Source: JBAZKK01 sp041650795 (lineage in GTDB: Bacteria; Omnitrophota; Gorgyraeia; Gygaellales; Profunditerraquicolaceae). Taken from it: DNA of 64,000 nucleotides. The DNA lies in the NCBI GenBank assembly GCA_041650795.1, contig JBAZKK010000002.1, forward strand, positions 1 to 64,000, read 5' to 3'. The position numbers and the translations under genes were made by a program. A model generated the notes under the pieces. That model saw only the letters and a program-made list of their open reading frames with translations, made no database searches and had not been told where the DNA came from. Shown piece by piece: positions 8,320 through 15,899 of the stretch. Every line of letters begins with the position of its first letter. Within the stretch, counting starts at the first letter, position 1.

Positions 8320-8762
8320 AGCCGATATTATTAGCCGCAGACCACGGCGGTTTTTTGTTGAAGGAAAAGCTCAAGGCATATTTAAATAAGGTTGGTTTTA
8401 AGACGCTTGACCTAGGGGCTTACTCCGGCGAACGCTGCGATTATCCCCTCCTGGCTTATGCCCTGGCAAAGGAGGTTTCCCGGGGCAAATACCAGAGGGG
8501 GGTTCTTCTCTGTAAGAGCGGGATCGGGAATTCCATCGTAGCGAATAGATTAAAAGGGGTGCGCGCGGCGCTTTGCTATAATGTTCGCGCAGCGCGCCTT
8601 TCGCGGGAACACAATGATAGCAATATCCTGGTCTTGGGTTCGGTATTTGTGAATGCCACGCTTGCCAGGAGGATCCTGGGCGTTTGGCTTAAGACGCCCT
8701 TTCTGGGCGGCAGGCACAGGAGGCGCCTGAACCAGCTCAGGGAAATCGAGAGGATTATTTAA
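8316..8762 (+). CDS. rpiB: Ribose-5-phosphate isomerase B family protein
   Basis: 148 residues, RpiB/LacAB fold, interconverting ribulose 5-phosphate and ribose 5-phosphate and so feeding PRPP. The start AADHGGF carries the phosphate-binding Asp9/His10. The catalytic cysteine is kept (Cys66), but the usual CGTGIG loop reads CKSGIGNSIVANR, with Lys in place of the first Gly. The ATGA overlap with the upstream fusion gene and the ywlF-like position support the call. A related sugar-phosphate isomerase activity cannot be ruled out. Confidence 0.9.
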   Translation: MKPILLAADHGGFLLKEKLKAYLNKVGFKTLDLGAYSGERCDYPLLAYALAKEVSRGKYQRGVLLCKSGIGNSIVANRLKGVRAALCYNVRAARLSREHNDSNILVLGSVFVNATLARRILGVWLKTPFLGGRHRRRLNQLREIERII

Positions 8763-8774
8763 GGAGGGTTAAGG

Positions 8775-10034
8775 TTGCTTAATCTATTAAGGAAGTCTGA
8801 CCCGGAGGTTTACGCCGCGATAAGAAGCGAGGTCCAGAGGCAGGAGGAGCACCTGGAGCTTATCGCCTCGGAGAACTTTGCCTCACTGGCGGTGTTGGAG
8901 GCGCAGGGCTCGGTGCTGACCAATAAATACGCCGAAGGATATCCCGGCGCGCGCTGGTACGGCGGATGCGAGAATGTCGATGCCGTAGAAGAGCTTGCGA
9001 TTGCGCGGGCAAAAAAGCTTTTTGGCGCCGAGCACGTTAACGTCCAGCCGCATTCCGGCACCCAGGCGAATATGGCGGTATATTTTTCGCTGCTTAAGCT
9101 TAAGGATACCGTACTGGCGATGGACTTGGCTTGCGGCGGCCACCTTTCTCACGGCCACCCCCATAATTTCTCCGGGATGTTTTACCGGGTGGTGGGCTAT
9201 GGCGTGGACCGTAAGACCGAGCGTCTTGATTACGATTATATTATGCATCTTGCCAAGAAGCATAAGCCCAGGATGATTATTGCCGGCGCCTCAGCTTACC
9301 CGCGTGCCATTGATTTCAAGGCTTTCAGGAGGATCTGCGATAAGGCAGGGGCTTATTTATTTGTAGATATGGCGCACATCGCGGGGCTGGTCGCTGCCGG
9401 GGTGCATCCTAATCCAGTGCCTTACGCCGACTTCGTGACTTCTACTACCCATAAGACACTGCGGGGTCCGCGGGGGGGGTTTGTAATTTGCAGGAAGGAG
9501 TTTGCCAGGAAGCTCGACAGCCGGATTTTCCCCGGCACGCAGGGGGGGCCGTTGATGCACGTTATCGCCGCTAAGGCCGTAGCATTCAAAGAAGCGATGA
9601 GTGCGGATTTCAAGAGATACCAGCGCCAGATTGTTTCCAATTCCCGGGAACTCTCCCGTTCCCTCGCTAAGAGGGGTTTCCGCATTGTTTCCGGAGGCAC
9701 CGATACGCACCTTTTGCTGGCGGACCTTACTGAGAAGGGGATCACCGGTTCGGATGCCTCGCGCGCACTGGGGGAGTCCAACATCACGGTCAACAAGAAC
9801 CTTATCCCTTTTGACAAGAAAAGCGCCGCGGTCACCAGCGGCATCCGCCTGGGCACGGCGGCAGTAACCACCCGCAGGATGAAGGAATACCAGATGCGTC
9901 AGATTGCCGGGTTTATCAATAGGGCAGTTGAGGCCAGCGATGACAAGAAGGCGCTGCAGTTGATAAGAGATGAAGTTATTGCGCTTACCAGAAAGTATCC
10001 TCTTTATCCGCAGCTATCAAAAGGTTTAAAATGA
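8775..10034 (+). CDS. glyA: Serine hydroxymethyltransferase
   Basis: Converts serine and tetrahydrofolate to glycine and methylene-THF, supplying one-carbon units for purine and thymidylate synthesis. 419 residues from a TTG start at 8775, placed six bases after AAGGAGGG (8761-8768). Conserved: ELIASENFAS, TNKYAEGYPG, WYGGCENVD and the PLP lysine Lys227 in STTHKTLRGPRGG. No other start fits both the ribosome site and the family N-terminus. Overlaps the next gene by ATGA. Confidence 0.97.
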   Translation: MLNLLRKSDPEVYAAIRSEVQRQEEHLELIASENFASLAVLEAQGSVLTNKYAEGYPGARWYGGCENVDAVEELAIARAKKLFGAEHVNVQPHSGTQANMAVYFSLLKLKDTVLAMDLACGGHLSHGHPHNFSGMFYRVVGYGVDRKTERLDYDYIMHLAKKHKPRMIIAGASAYPRAIDFKAFRRICDKAGAYLFVDMAHIAGLVAAGVHPNPVPYADFVTSTTHKTLRGPRGGFVICRKEFARKLDSRIFPGTQGGPLMHVIAAKAVAFKEAMSADFKRYQRQIVSNSRELSRSLAKRGFRIVSGGTDTHLLLADLTEKGITGSDASRALGESNITVNKNLIPFDKKSAAVTSGIRLGTAAVTTRRMKEYQMRQIAGFINRAVEASDDKKALQLIRDEVIALTRKYPLYPQLSKGLK

Positions 10035-10495
10035 AGAGAAAAATAAAGCATAAGAGGCCCAGCTGGGACGAATATTTTCTGGAGGTAGCGGAGCTCGTAG
10101 CAAAAAGGGCTACCTGCCTGCGCCGCCAGGTAGGGGCGGTGTTGGTAAAGGACAAGAAGATACTTTCTACCGGCTATAACGGGGCACCTTCCGGGTTAGA
10201 CCATTGCTTTGATATCGGTTGCATCCGTCAAAAACTAAATATACCTTCCGGAGAACGCCATGAGCTTTGCCGCGGCCTGCATGCCGAGCAGAATGTAATC
10301 CTGCAGGCGGCATTACACGGCACAAGCACCAAGGACAGCACCCTCTATATCACCAATCAACCGTGCGCTATCTGCGCCAAGATGCTTATCAACGCCGGCA
10401 TCAAAGAGGTCATAATTGCGGATGGTTATCCGGACAGGCTGGCGCAGGATTTCCTGAAGCAGGCCGGGATAAAGGTGAAAAGGGTTAAGGGGTAG
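10031..10495 (+). CDS. Deoxycytidylate (dCMP) deaminase family protein
   Basis: 154-residue zinc deaminase of the ComEB/dCMP deaminase type, making dUMP from dCMP. The zinc motif is HAE (84-86, Glu as proton shuttle) with PCAIC (Cys112, Cys115). The N-terminal WDEYFLEVAELVAKRATC and YNGAPSG blocks are typical of dCMP rather than cytidine deaminases. Coupled to glyA by a 4-bp overlap, which makes sense because both feed thymidylate synthase. Confidence 0.93.
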   Translation: MKRKIKHKRPSWDEYFLEVAELVAKRATCLRRQVGAVLVKDKKILSTGYNGAPSGLDHCFDIGCIRQKLNIPSGERHELCRGLHAEQNVILQAALHGTSTKDSTLYITNQPCAICAKMLINAGIKEVIIADGYPDRLAQDFLKQAGIKVKRVKG

Positions 10496-10544
10496 GGGTT
10501 TTGACCCTTCCCATATGCCAATACTGCCTGTTACATACTGAAAT

Positions 10545-11012
10545 ATGAGGTGTCCTTACTGCGGTTGTAAAGATGACAAGGTGGTAGATTCGCGCGCTAC
10601 CCAGGAGGAAGCGGCAATCCGCCGTCGCCGCGAGTGTCTTGAATGCGGCAAGCGTTTTACTACCTACGAGTATGTAGAGGAGGTATCGCTGTTGGTAGTC
10701 AAGAAGGACGGCCGGCGCGAGCCGTTTGACCGCAAGAAGATCTTAAACGGCATTATCAAGGCCTGCGAGAAACGCCCTATCAGCATCGAGAACATGGAAG
10801 ACACCGTTACCCAGATCGAGCGCACGATCCAAAAGAAATACGAGCGCGAGGTCCCTGCGGAGAAAATCGGGGAGCTGGTAGCCGAGAAGCTCAAGGCGCT
10901 GGACGACGTCGCCTACGTGAGGTTTGCGTCCGTCTATCGGCAGTTCAGGGACGTAGGGCAGTTTATGGTGGAACTGGAAGATATGCTTAAAAAAGATAAA
11001 CGCAAACGCTAA
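10545..11012 (+). CDS. nrdR: Transcriptional repressor NrdR
   Basis: 155 residues. An N-terminal zinc ribbon with Cys3, Cys6, Cys31 and Cys34 is followed by an ATP-cone domain (VVKKDGRREPFDRKKILNGI onward). NrdR binds NrdR boxes and represses ribonucleotide reductase genes according to ATP/dATP state. Length and layout are standard. No clear ribosome site precedes the ATG. Its neighbours are dNTP-related (dCMP deaminase upstream, a dCTP deaminase/dUTPase further down). No reductase gene is in the window, so targets cannot be seen. Confidence 0.96.
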   Translation: MRCPYCGCKDDKVVDSRATQEEAAIRRRRECLECGKRFTTYEYVEEVSLLVVKKDGRREPFDRKKILNGIIKACEKRPISIENMEDTVTQIERTIQKKYEREVPAEKIGELVAEKLKALDDVAYVRFASVYRQFRDVGQFMVELEDMLKKDKRKR

Positions 11013-11025
11013 AGGATAAACGGCT

Positions 11026-11436
11026 ATGTTAGAGATGGAATTAAACAAAATCGTAATTGACGAGAAAAGGCATGATCAGCTTATCGTGCTAAAGGAGAAA
11101 AACGGCAACCGCGTCCTGCCGATCGTAATCGGGCTGGCTGAGGCCTCGGCGATAAAATTGAAAATCAGCGGTTTCAATCCTCCCCGGCCGCTGACCCACG
11201 ACCTTTTTTACAGCGCTATAGAAAACCTCAATGCCGCGGTAGAGCGGATTATTATCGATAAATTAGAAGACAGCACCTTTCATGCAAAGCTCGTTCTTAA
11301 GGCCGCCTCCGGAGAAAGCAAGGTCATCGATGCCCGCCCGTCTGACAGCATTGCCCTGGCAGTCAGGGCGCGCGCCCCCATCTTCGTAGAGGACGAGGTG
11401 CTGAAGAATTCCGAGATGTTCAAAGAGAATCAATGA
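11026..11436 (+). CDS. Bifunctional nuclease (BFN/DUF151) domain protein
   Basis: 136 residues matching the BFN domain: an opening strand (VIDEKRHDQLIVLKEKNGNRVLPIVIGLAEA), the PRPLTHDLF segment and the closing RPSDSIALAVRARAPIFVEDEVL block. Plant members have nuclease activity; the bacterial role is unsettled. It starts 14 bp after nrdR and overlaps the next gene by 4 bp, so it is part of the housekeeping operon. Family call is firm, function open. Confidence 0.9.
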   Translation: MLEMELNKIVIDEKRHDQLIVLKEKNGNRVLPIVIGLAEASAIKLKISGFNPPRPLTHDLFYSAIENLNAAVERIIIDKLEDSTFHAKLVLKAASGESKVIDARPSDSIALAVRARAPIFVEDEVLKNSEMFKENQ

Positions 11437-11906
11437 AGATCGGCGTCATATCAGACAGTCACGATAACATCCCGCGGCTGGAGAAAGCCGTGCGTTTCTT
11501 TAACAGAAAAAAGGTGGGTTTCCTGTTGCATGCCGGGGATTTTATAGCCCCATTTGCAGCGCAAAAGCTGAATCTTCTCGAAATGCCCTGGCAGGGGGTA
11601 TTCGGCAATAACGACGGTGAGAGAAGCGGCCTGACTAAAATTTCCGCCGGCAGGATCCGGCAAGGCCCTTTAAGGCTGCGGCTGGAAGGCAGGAGGATTA
11701 CCCTGGTACACGATATCAACAGCATCAACCCTCATACAGAGAAAGCAGACCTTATAGTCTTTGGCCATACCCATAAGCCGGAGGTTAACAAGATTGAAGG
11801 CAAGCTTATCGTTAATCCCGGGGAATGCGGCGGTTGGCTTAGCGATAGAGCCACCGCGGCAATCGTGGATTTAAGTAAACTCAGCGCCAGTATTATTAAA
11901 ATCTAG
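11433..11906 (+). CDS. YfcE/MJ0936-type metallophosphodiesterase
   Basis: 157-residue calcineurin-like phosphoesterase. Metal-binding motifs in order: DSH (Asp8, His10), GD (Asp36), GNND (58-61), VHD, GHTH, and the closing VNPGE typical of this subgroup. Members hydrolyse phosphodiesters in vitro with manganese; the natural substrate is unknown. ATGA overlap with the BFN gene. Probably cytosolic, as no signal peptide is present. Confidence 0.92.
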   Translation: MKIGVISDSHDNIPRLEKAVRFFNRKKVGFLLHAGDFIAPFAAQKLNLLEMPWQGVFGNNDGERSGLTKISAGRIRQGPLRLRLEGRRITLVHDINSINPHTEKADLIVFGHTHKPEVNKIEGKLIVNPGECGGWLSDRATAAIVDLSKLSASIIKI

Positions 11907-11915
11907 ATTCCCTTC

Positions 11916-13358
11916 ATGTCTCTCGCCCCTGAACCCCAGACCAAAAAACTACTGCAGGATATCCTGTGTTTTTCTAGGAAGAAAAAAGCAGGACTTTATC
12001 TGGTAGGGGGTTATCTGCGCGACCTCGTTTTAAGGCGCCGAAGGCAAAACCCCGATATCGACATCTGTCTCCAAAAAGGAGCCATTAGCTTTGGCGGTAC
12101 CCTTGCCAGATATCTTAAGGCGGGTTTCGTAGTTCTGGACAGGGAGCATGGCTCCTGCCGCCTCGTCAAGAACATTAAGGATAGGGTCTATACCCTGGAT
12201 TTTTCTGATTGGCGCGGCCCTACCCTCCAGGACGACTTGCTGCACCGCGATTTCACAATCAATACCATGGCTTTAGGGTTGGAAGATGCGTTGGTTCGGA
12301 AGCCGCAGCGCGGCAGCTGGATTGACCTTTATGGAGCAGGCAAGGACCTGAAGGCCAAGTTAATCCGTATCGTAAACCCCCGTGCCTTTGATGAAGACCC
12401 CCTAAGGATCCTAAGGGCATTTAGCCTGGCTGCAATCCTCGGTTTTAAAATTGAAAAACAAACCCTTTCCCTTGCGCAGGCAAAAGCCGCCAAGCTACGG
12501 CGCGTTTCTTTTGAGCGCATACGCGATGAGTTGTTTAAAATTCTGGATACGCCGCATTCCTATAAGCACTTTTTGCTTATGGACGGCCTGGGGATTCTTA
12601 GGTTCATTATCCCCGAGTTTGAGCCGATGCGCGGGGTAAACCAGGGGCCTTACCATCATCTGGATATCCTAAAACATACCTTTGAGACATTGAGGCAGCT
12701 GGAACTTTTGTTGGAGGAGTTGCGCTATAAAAAGCAGTTGAGTAGTTATCTCGATGAATCCCTTTCGGCCGGCAGAAGGCGCCTTGCCCTGCTTAAATTG
12801 GGCGCCCTGTTGCATGATGTCGGTAAACCGCGGGCAAGGAGGCGGGAGGGGAGTAAGATCAAGTTTCACGGCCATGAAAGGATAGGTTGCCGTATCTCGG
12901 GTGAAATTTCACGGCGGCTTAGGCTTTCCAATTCGGAATGGCGGGCGTTAGAGAAGATGGTTTTCTGGCACTTGCGTCCCGGCTACCTCGGAGATAATGA
13001 AGAGCCTACGCGCCGGGCAATATTCCGTTACATGCGCGATACTGCCGAAGAAGCAGCAAGCGTGCTCCTCGTATCCCTGGCTGACCAGCGTGCCACGCGG
13101 GGGTCTCTTACTACCCGCAGCTCGCGCCTCAGGCATGAAAGGGTCTGTTTCAGGTTGATAGGAGAGTATTTCAAAGAAAAGAAGAAAAAGTCGCCAGAGA
13201 AGTTTGTTACGGGAGATGACCTGATCAGGGAATTGGGGTTATCACCCTCTCCGCTTATCGGCAAGCTCCTGAGGGAGCTCAGGGAATTACAGGCAATCGG
13301 CAGGATTACTAACCGCCAGCAAGCCCTGGAAGCTGCCGGGAAATACCTAAAGAGGTAA
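11916..13358 (+). CDS. CCA tRNA nucleotidyltransferase / poly(A) polymerase family with HD domain
   Basis: 480 residues. The class II nucleotidyltransferase head has GGYLRD (31-36) and the metal aspartates Asp48/Asp50 in PDIDI, followed by the DFTINTMAL and DEDPLRILRAF blocks and the RNA-binding region. A C-terminal HD domain begins at LLHDVGKP (His300-Asp301). The protein should add or repair the tRNA 3'-CCA end; the HD part may give phosphohydrolase activity. Some such paralogues are A-adding only or poly(A) polymerases, which the sequence alone does not decide. Nine bases separate it from the upstream gene. Confidence 0.92.
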   Translation: MSLAPEPQTKKLLQDILCFSRKKKAGLYLVGGYLRDLVLRRRRQNPDIDICLQKGAISFGGTLARYLKAGFVVLDREHGSCRLVKNIKDRVYTLDFSDWRGPTLQDDLLHRDFTINTMALGLEDALVRKPQRGSWIDLYGAGKDLKAKLIRIVNPRAFDEDPLRILRAFSLAAILGFKIEKQTLSLAQAKAAKLRRVSFERIRDELFKILDTPHSYKHFLLMDGLGILRFIIPEFEPMRGVNQGPYHHLDILKHTFETLRQLELLLEELRYKKQLSSYLDESLSAGRRRLALLKLGALLHDVGKPRARRREGSKIKFHGHERIGCRISGEISRRLRLSNSEWRALEKMVFWHLRPGYLGDNEEPTRRAIFRYMRDTAEEAASVLLVSLADQRATRGSLTTRSSRLRHERVCFRLIGEYFKEKKKKSPEKFVTGDDLIRELGLSPSPLIGKLLRELRELQAIGRITNRQQALEAAGKYLKR

Positions 13359-13364
13359 AACAAG

Positions 13365-14003
13365 ATTATAAAAGTCATAAATTTAATCCGCAGCCAGGTG
13401 CGTACTTTTAGGATACCCTGGGTAACGGGGGTTGCCGAAAAAAAGGACCCCTACCGCGTTTTGGTTTCCTGCATTTTGAGCTTAAGGACGAAAGATAAGA
13501 CCACGGCCGAGGCAAGTTCCAGGCTGTTTGAGGCGGCGGATAACCCCTCTCGCATGCTCGCTCTCAAGAAATCCAGGATATCCAGGCTTATTTATCCTGT
13601 GGGGTTCTACCGCAATAAAGCCAGGTATGTCAGAGAGCTGAGTGTCCAGATTATCGATGATTTCTACGGAAGGGTCCCTGATAATTTAGAGGACCTCTTG
13701 CAGCTCAAGGGGGTAGGCAGGAAAACCGCTAATCTGGTTCTGGGCCTGGGTTACGGGATACCCGCTATCTGCGTGGATACCCATGTGCATCGCATCTCAA
13801 ACCGTCTGGGTTGGGTAAGGACGGGGACTCCCGAGGATACGGAACCTGCGCTGATGAAGTTATTGCCCCGCAGATACTGGATTGAGTTGAATACGCTCCT
13901 GGTCGCTTTTGGGCAGCACATCTGCCTTCCGGTTTCTCCGCTATGCAGCCTCTGCCGCGTTAGCGGATTATGCCCTAAAAAAGGAGTCAAGCAGCGGCGC
14001 TAA
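13365..14003 (+). CDS. nth: Endonuclease III (DNA glycosylase/AP lyase)
   Basis: Removes oxidised pyrimidines and nicks abasic sites. Helix-hairpin-helix LQLKGVGRKTANLVL contains the catalytic Lys, VDTHVHRISNR supplies the catalytic Asp, and C-X6-C-X2-C-X5-C at the end binds a [4Fe-4S] cluster. The start is uncertain. The only usual codon is GTG at 13398 (201 residues), which has no ribosome site and cuts into the first helix. The frame stays open to the CCA stop, and an ATT at 13365 sits eight bases after AGAGGT (13351-13356), giving N-terminal residues like those of the family. I therefore list 13365, with 13398 as the alternative. Confidence 0.93.
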   Translation: MIKVINLIRSQVRTFRIPWVTGVAEKKDPYRVLVSCILSLRTKDKTTAEASSRLFEAADNPSRMLALKKSRISRLIYPVGFYRNKARYVRELSVQIIDDFYGRVPDNLEDLLQLKGVGRKTANLVLGLGYGIPAICVDTHVHRISNRLGWVRTGTPEDTEPALMKLLPRRYWIELNTLLVAFGQHICLPVSPLCSLCRVSGLCPKKGVKQRR

Positions 14004-14067
14004 AATGTTAAAGCCCTTGCCTTGGCAGGGATTACTGTGTAGAATAAAAGGGCCGATACCTAAAATT

Positions 14068-14583
14068 ATGCTTAACCGCGAAGAATTAGAAGGTTTAATA
14101 GTAAAAGACAAGCTCATCGAGGGGTATATGGACCTCAAGACGCAGCTTACCCCTAATGGCTTTGACCTTACCGCAGAGAAGATATTCGAATTTGACGAGG
14201 CAGGTGCATTGGACTTTTCTAATAAGGAGCGTCGTCTCCCCAAGGGCCGCGAGCTCATCCCCCAAAAATCCGCAACAGAAGATAAGTTCGGCTGGTGGGA
14301 TTTGAAAAAAGGCATATACAAGGTAAGGACTAACGAGGCGGTAAATATGCCCCGCGACCTGGCAGGCCTGGCTTTTACGCGTACCTCATTATTGAGGATG
14401 GGTGTTTTTACCCAGCACGGGGTCTGGGATGCGGGGTTTCGCGGCAAGAGCGAATTTGTGTTAGTAATAGATAATCCTAAGGGAGCAAGGATTAAGCAAA
14501 ACGCCAGGGTGGCGCAGATGGTTTTCTTGAGGATTAACGAGACGCAGGATGGCTACCAAGGCATCTACAACAACATAAAGTAG
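14068..14583 (+). CDS. dCTP deaminase / dUTPase superfamily protein
   Basis: 171 residues from the ATG at 14068, the first start that gives a family-like N-terminus (LNREELEGLIVKDKLIEGY, then PNGFDLT). Starts at 14005 or further upstream only add unrelated residues overlapping nth. Blocks FTRTSLLRMGV and HGVWDAGFRGK match the trimeric dCTP deaminase/dUTPase fold, close to archaeal-type dUTPases. After FRGK the sequence is SEFVLV rather than the ITLE of dCTP deaminases, so dUTP hydrolysis seems more likely than deamination. It would limit dUTP and supply dUMP, fitting the neighbouring dCMP deaminase and NrdR. Confidence 0.82.
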   Translation: MLNREELEGLIVKDKLIEGYMDLKTQLTPNGFDLTAEKIFEFDEAGALDFSNKERRLPKGRELIPQKSATEDKFGWWDLKKGIYKVRTNEAVNMPRDLAGLAFTRTSLLRMGVFTQHGVWDAGFRGKSEFVLVIDNPKGARIKQNARVAQMVFLRINETQDGYQGIYNNIK

Positions 14584-14642
14584 GGACGGTTCTCAAGTGT
14601 GGTTAAAACTGTCCCCTAAAGGGACACATCTAACCGTACTTA
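14583..14642 (+). repeat. Dispersed REP-like element, copy 1
   Basis: Starts with GGGACGGTTCT immediately at the upstream gene's stop codon. Inside is a hairpin GTCCC-CTAAA-GGGAC at about 14611-14625, and the copy closes with TAACCGT, which partly mirrors the ACGGTT of the left end. The 12-base core AGGGACGGTTCT recurs at 20414 and 21706 with the same internal GTCCCC. The right end is less symmetric than in copy 3. Confidence 0.75.
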
Positions 14643-14657
14643 TCCTTAAAAGGGAAT

Positions 14658-15614
14658 ATGGTTATAAAGGATACGGAGATTAAGATTGTGCAGGGCGATA
14701 TCACGGCACTAGAGGTTGATGCTATCGTCAATGCCGCCAATAACAAGCTACTGATGGGTGGCGGGGTTGCCGGGGAGATTAAAAGAAGAGGCGGCAAGAT
14801 CATTGAGGAAGAGGCAATAAACAAAGGCCCCATCAAGATAGGGGAAGCGGCGGTTACCTCTGCGGGAGCGCTCTCCGCCAGATACGTGATTCATGCCGCA
14901 ACCATGGGCATGGATTTTAAAACCGACGAGATAAAAATAAGAGATTCTGCCAGGAGCGCATTGAAGGCAGCCGAAGAGCTGAAAATAAATTCTATTGCCT
15001 TTCCGGCGCTCGGCTGCGGAGTGGGCGGGTTTCCTCTTTTGGCTTCAGCCAAGATTATGGCCCAGGAGGCACTCAGGCACTTACGCAGCGCAGACAGCAG
15101 CCTGCGGGAGATTATATTCTGCCTTTATGATAAAGAGGCCTTTGATATTTTTGATAAAGGAGTAATCGGTTACCTGGATTACGTAACGCATAAGCTTGTA
15201 GCCGGACCTTTCCTTACCGTAGATGCCATCATTGAGGTGGAGGAAACGGGCAAAGAGCCCGGCATTATCATCATCCAACGCAGTAATCCTCCTTTTGGCT
15301 GGGCCATCCCAGGCGGATTCGTGGATTACGGAGAAAGCCTGGAGGATGCCGTTAAAAGGGAAGCTAAGGAGGAAACCGGCATGGAGTTGACCGATATCCG
15401 TCAACTCCACACATATTCCGACCCCTCCCGCGACCCGCGTTTTCACACGGTCTGCACGGTATTTATTGCCAAAGGTAAAGGTAAGCCCAGGGCAGGAGAC
15501 GACGCGGCGGGCCTGAAGGTGATTAAATTAAGCGAAATCAAAAAATTCAATTTCGCCTTTGACCACGGAGGAATCCTGAGGGACTATCTGAAAAAAAAGC
15601 AGCTCGCCGGTTAA
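14658..15614 (+). CDS. Macrodomain-Nudix hydrolase fusion (ADP-ribose processing)
   Basis: 318 residues. About 1-175 is a macrodomain (VQGDITALEVDAIVNAANN, GGGVAGEIKRRGG, FPALGCGVGGFP), which binds ADP-ribose or removes it from O-acetyl-ADP-ribose and modified substrates. About 180-318 is a Nudix domain with an exact box from GFVDYGESLEDAVKRE on to AKEETGM (G-x5-E-x7-RE-x2-EE-x-G). This region resembles ADP-ribose pyrophosphatases, which split ADP-ribose to AMP and ribose 5-phosphate. One chain could therefore free ADP-ribose and then recycle it. AAAAGGG eight bases upstream supports the start. Last gene of the first long plus-strand run, followed by a terminator. Specificity is inferred. Confidence 0.9.
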   Translation: MVIKDTEIKIVQGDITALEVDAIVNAANNKLLMGGGVAGEIKRRGGKIIEEEAINKGPIKIGEAAVTSAGALSARYVIHAATMGMDFKTDEIKIRDSARSALKAAEELKINSIAFPALGCGVGGFPLLASAKIMAQEALRHLRSADSSLREIIFCLYDKEAFDIFDKGVIGYLDYVTHKLVAGPFLTVDAIIEVEETGKEPGIIIIQRSNPPFGWAIPGGFVDYGESLEDAVKREAKEETGMELTDIRQLHTYSDPSRDPRFHTVCTVFIAKGKGKPRAGDDAAGLKVIKLSEIKKFNFAFDHGGILRDYLKKKQLAG

Positions 15615-15645
15615 AGCAGCAATAATCTATATTAAATTATAATAG

Positions 15646-15690
15646 AATCCTTACCGTATATTAGCAGACTACTGCGGTGGGGATTTTTTT
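15646..15690 (+). terminator. Rho-independent terminator after the macro-Nudix gene
   Basis: Stem AATCCTTACCG (15646-15656) pairs with CGGTGGGGATT (15675-15685), 11 bp including two G-U pairs, with an 18-base loop. A run of seven T begins at 15684. It lies 31 bp after the stop codon and separates the housekeeping operon from the next gene. Confidence 0.8.
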
Positions 15691-15736
15691 ATTATTTTAT
15701 GGAAAGAAAGCGTTTTCTAAAATATGCTTTATAGCA

Positions 15737-15765
15737 TTGAAGATGATAGCGTAACATATTATACT
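15737..15765 (+). promoter_or_regulatory. Putative sigma-70-type promoter of the HEAT/amidase gene
   Basis: TTGAAG (15737-15742), 17-bp spacer, TATACT (15760-15765). It sits in the AT-rich 285-bp gap (15615-15899) after the terminator. Transcription would start near 15772, leaving a leader of about 130 bases before the ATG. I see no riboswitch-like fold in that leader. Confidence 0.5.
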
Positions 15766-15899
15766 TGAAACAGATGCTGTATTTATAGCCTTTCTTTTAT
15801 TAATATGTGAAAATAATAATATCACACTAAACAATAAAATGCCGCGCCAACCCCAAATATTTTTATAAATATCAATAGAAAAAAGAGGGGATGCTTTGA

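Noticed and set aside
10500..10544. Promoter before nrdR (TTGACC)
   Set aside because: No acceptable -10 box at 15-19 bp spacing; the gene is probably read from the upstream operon.
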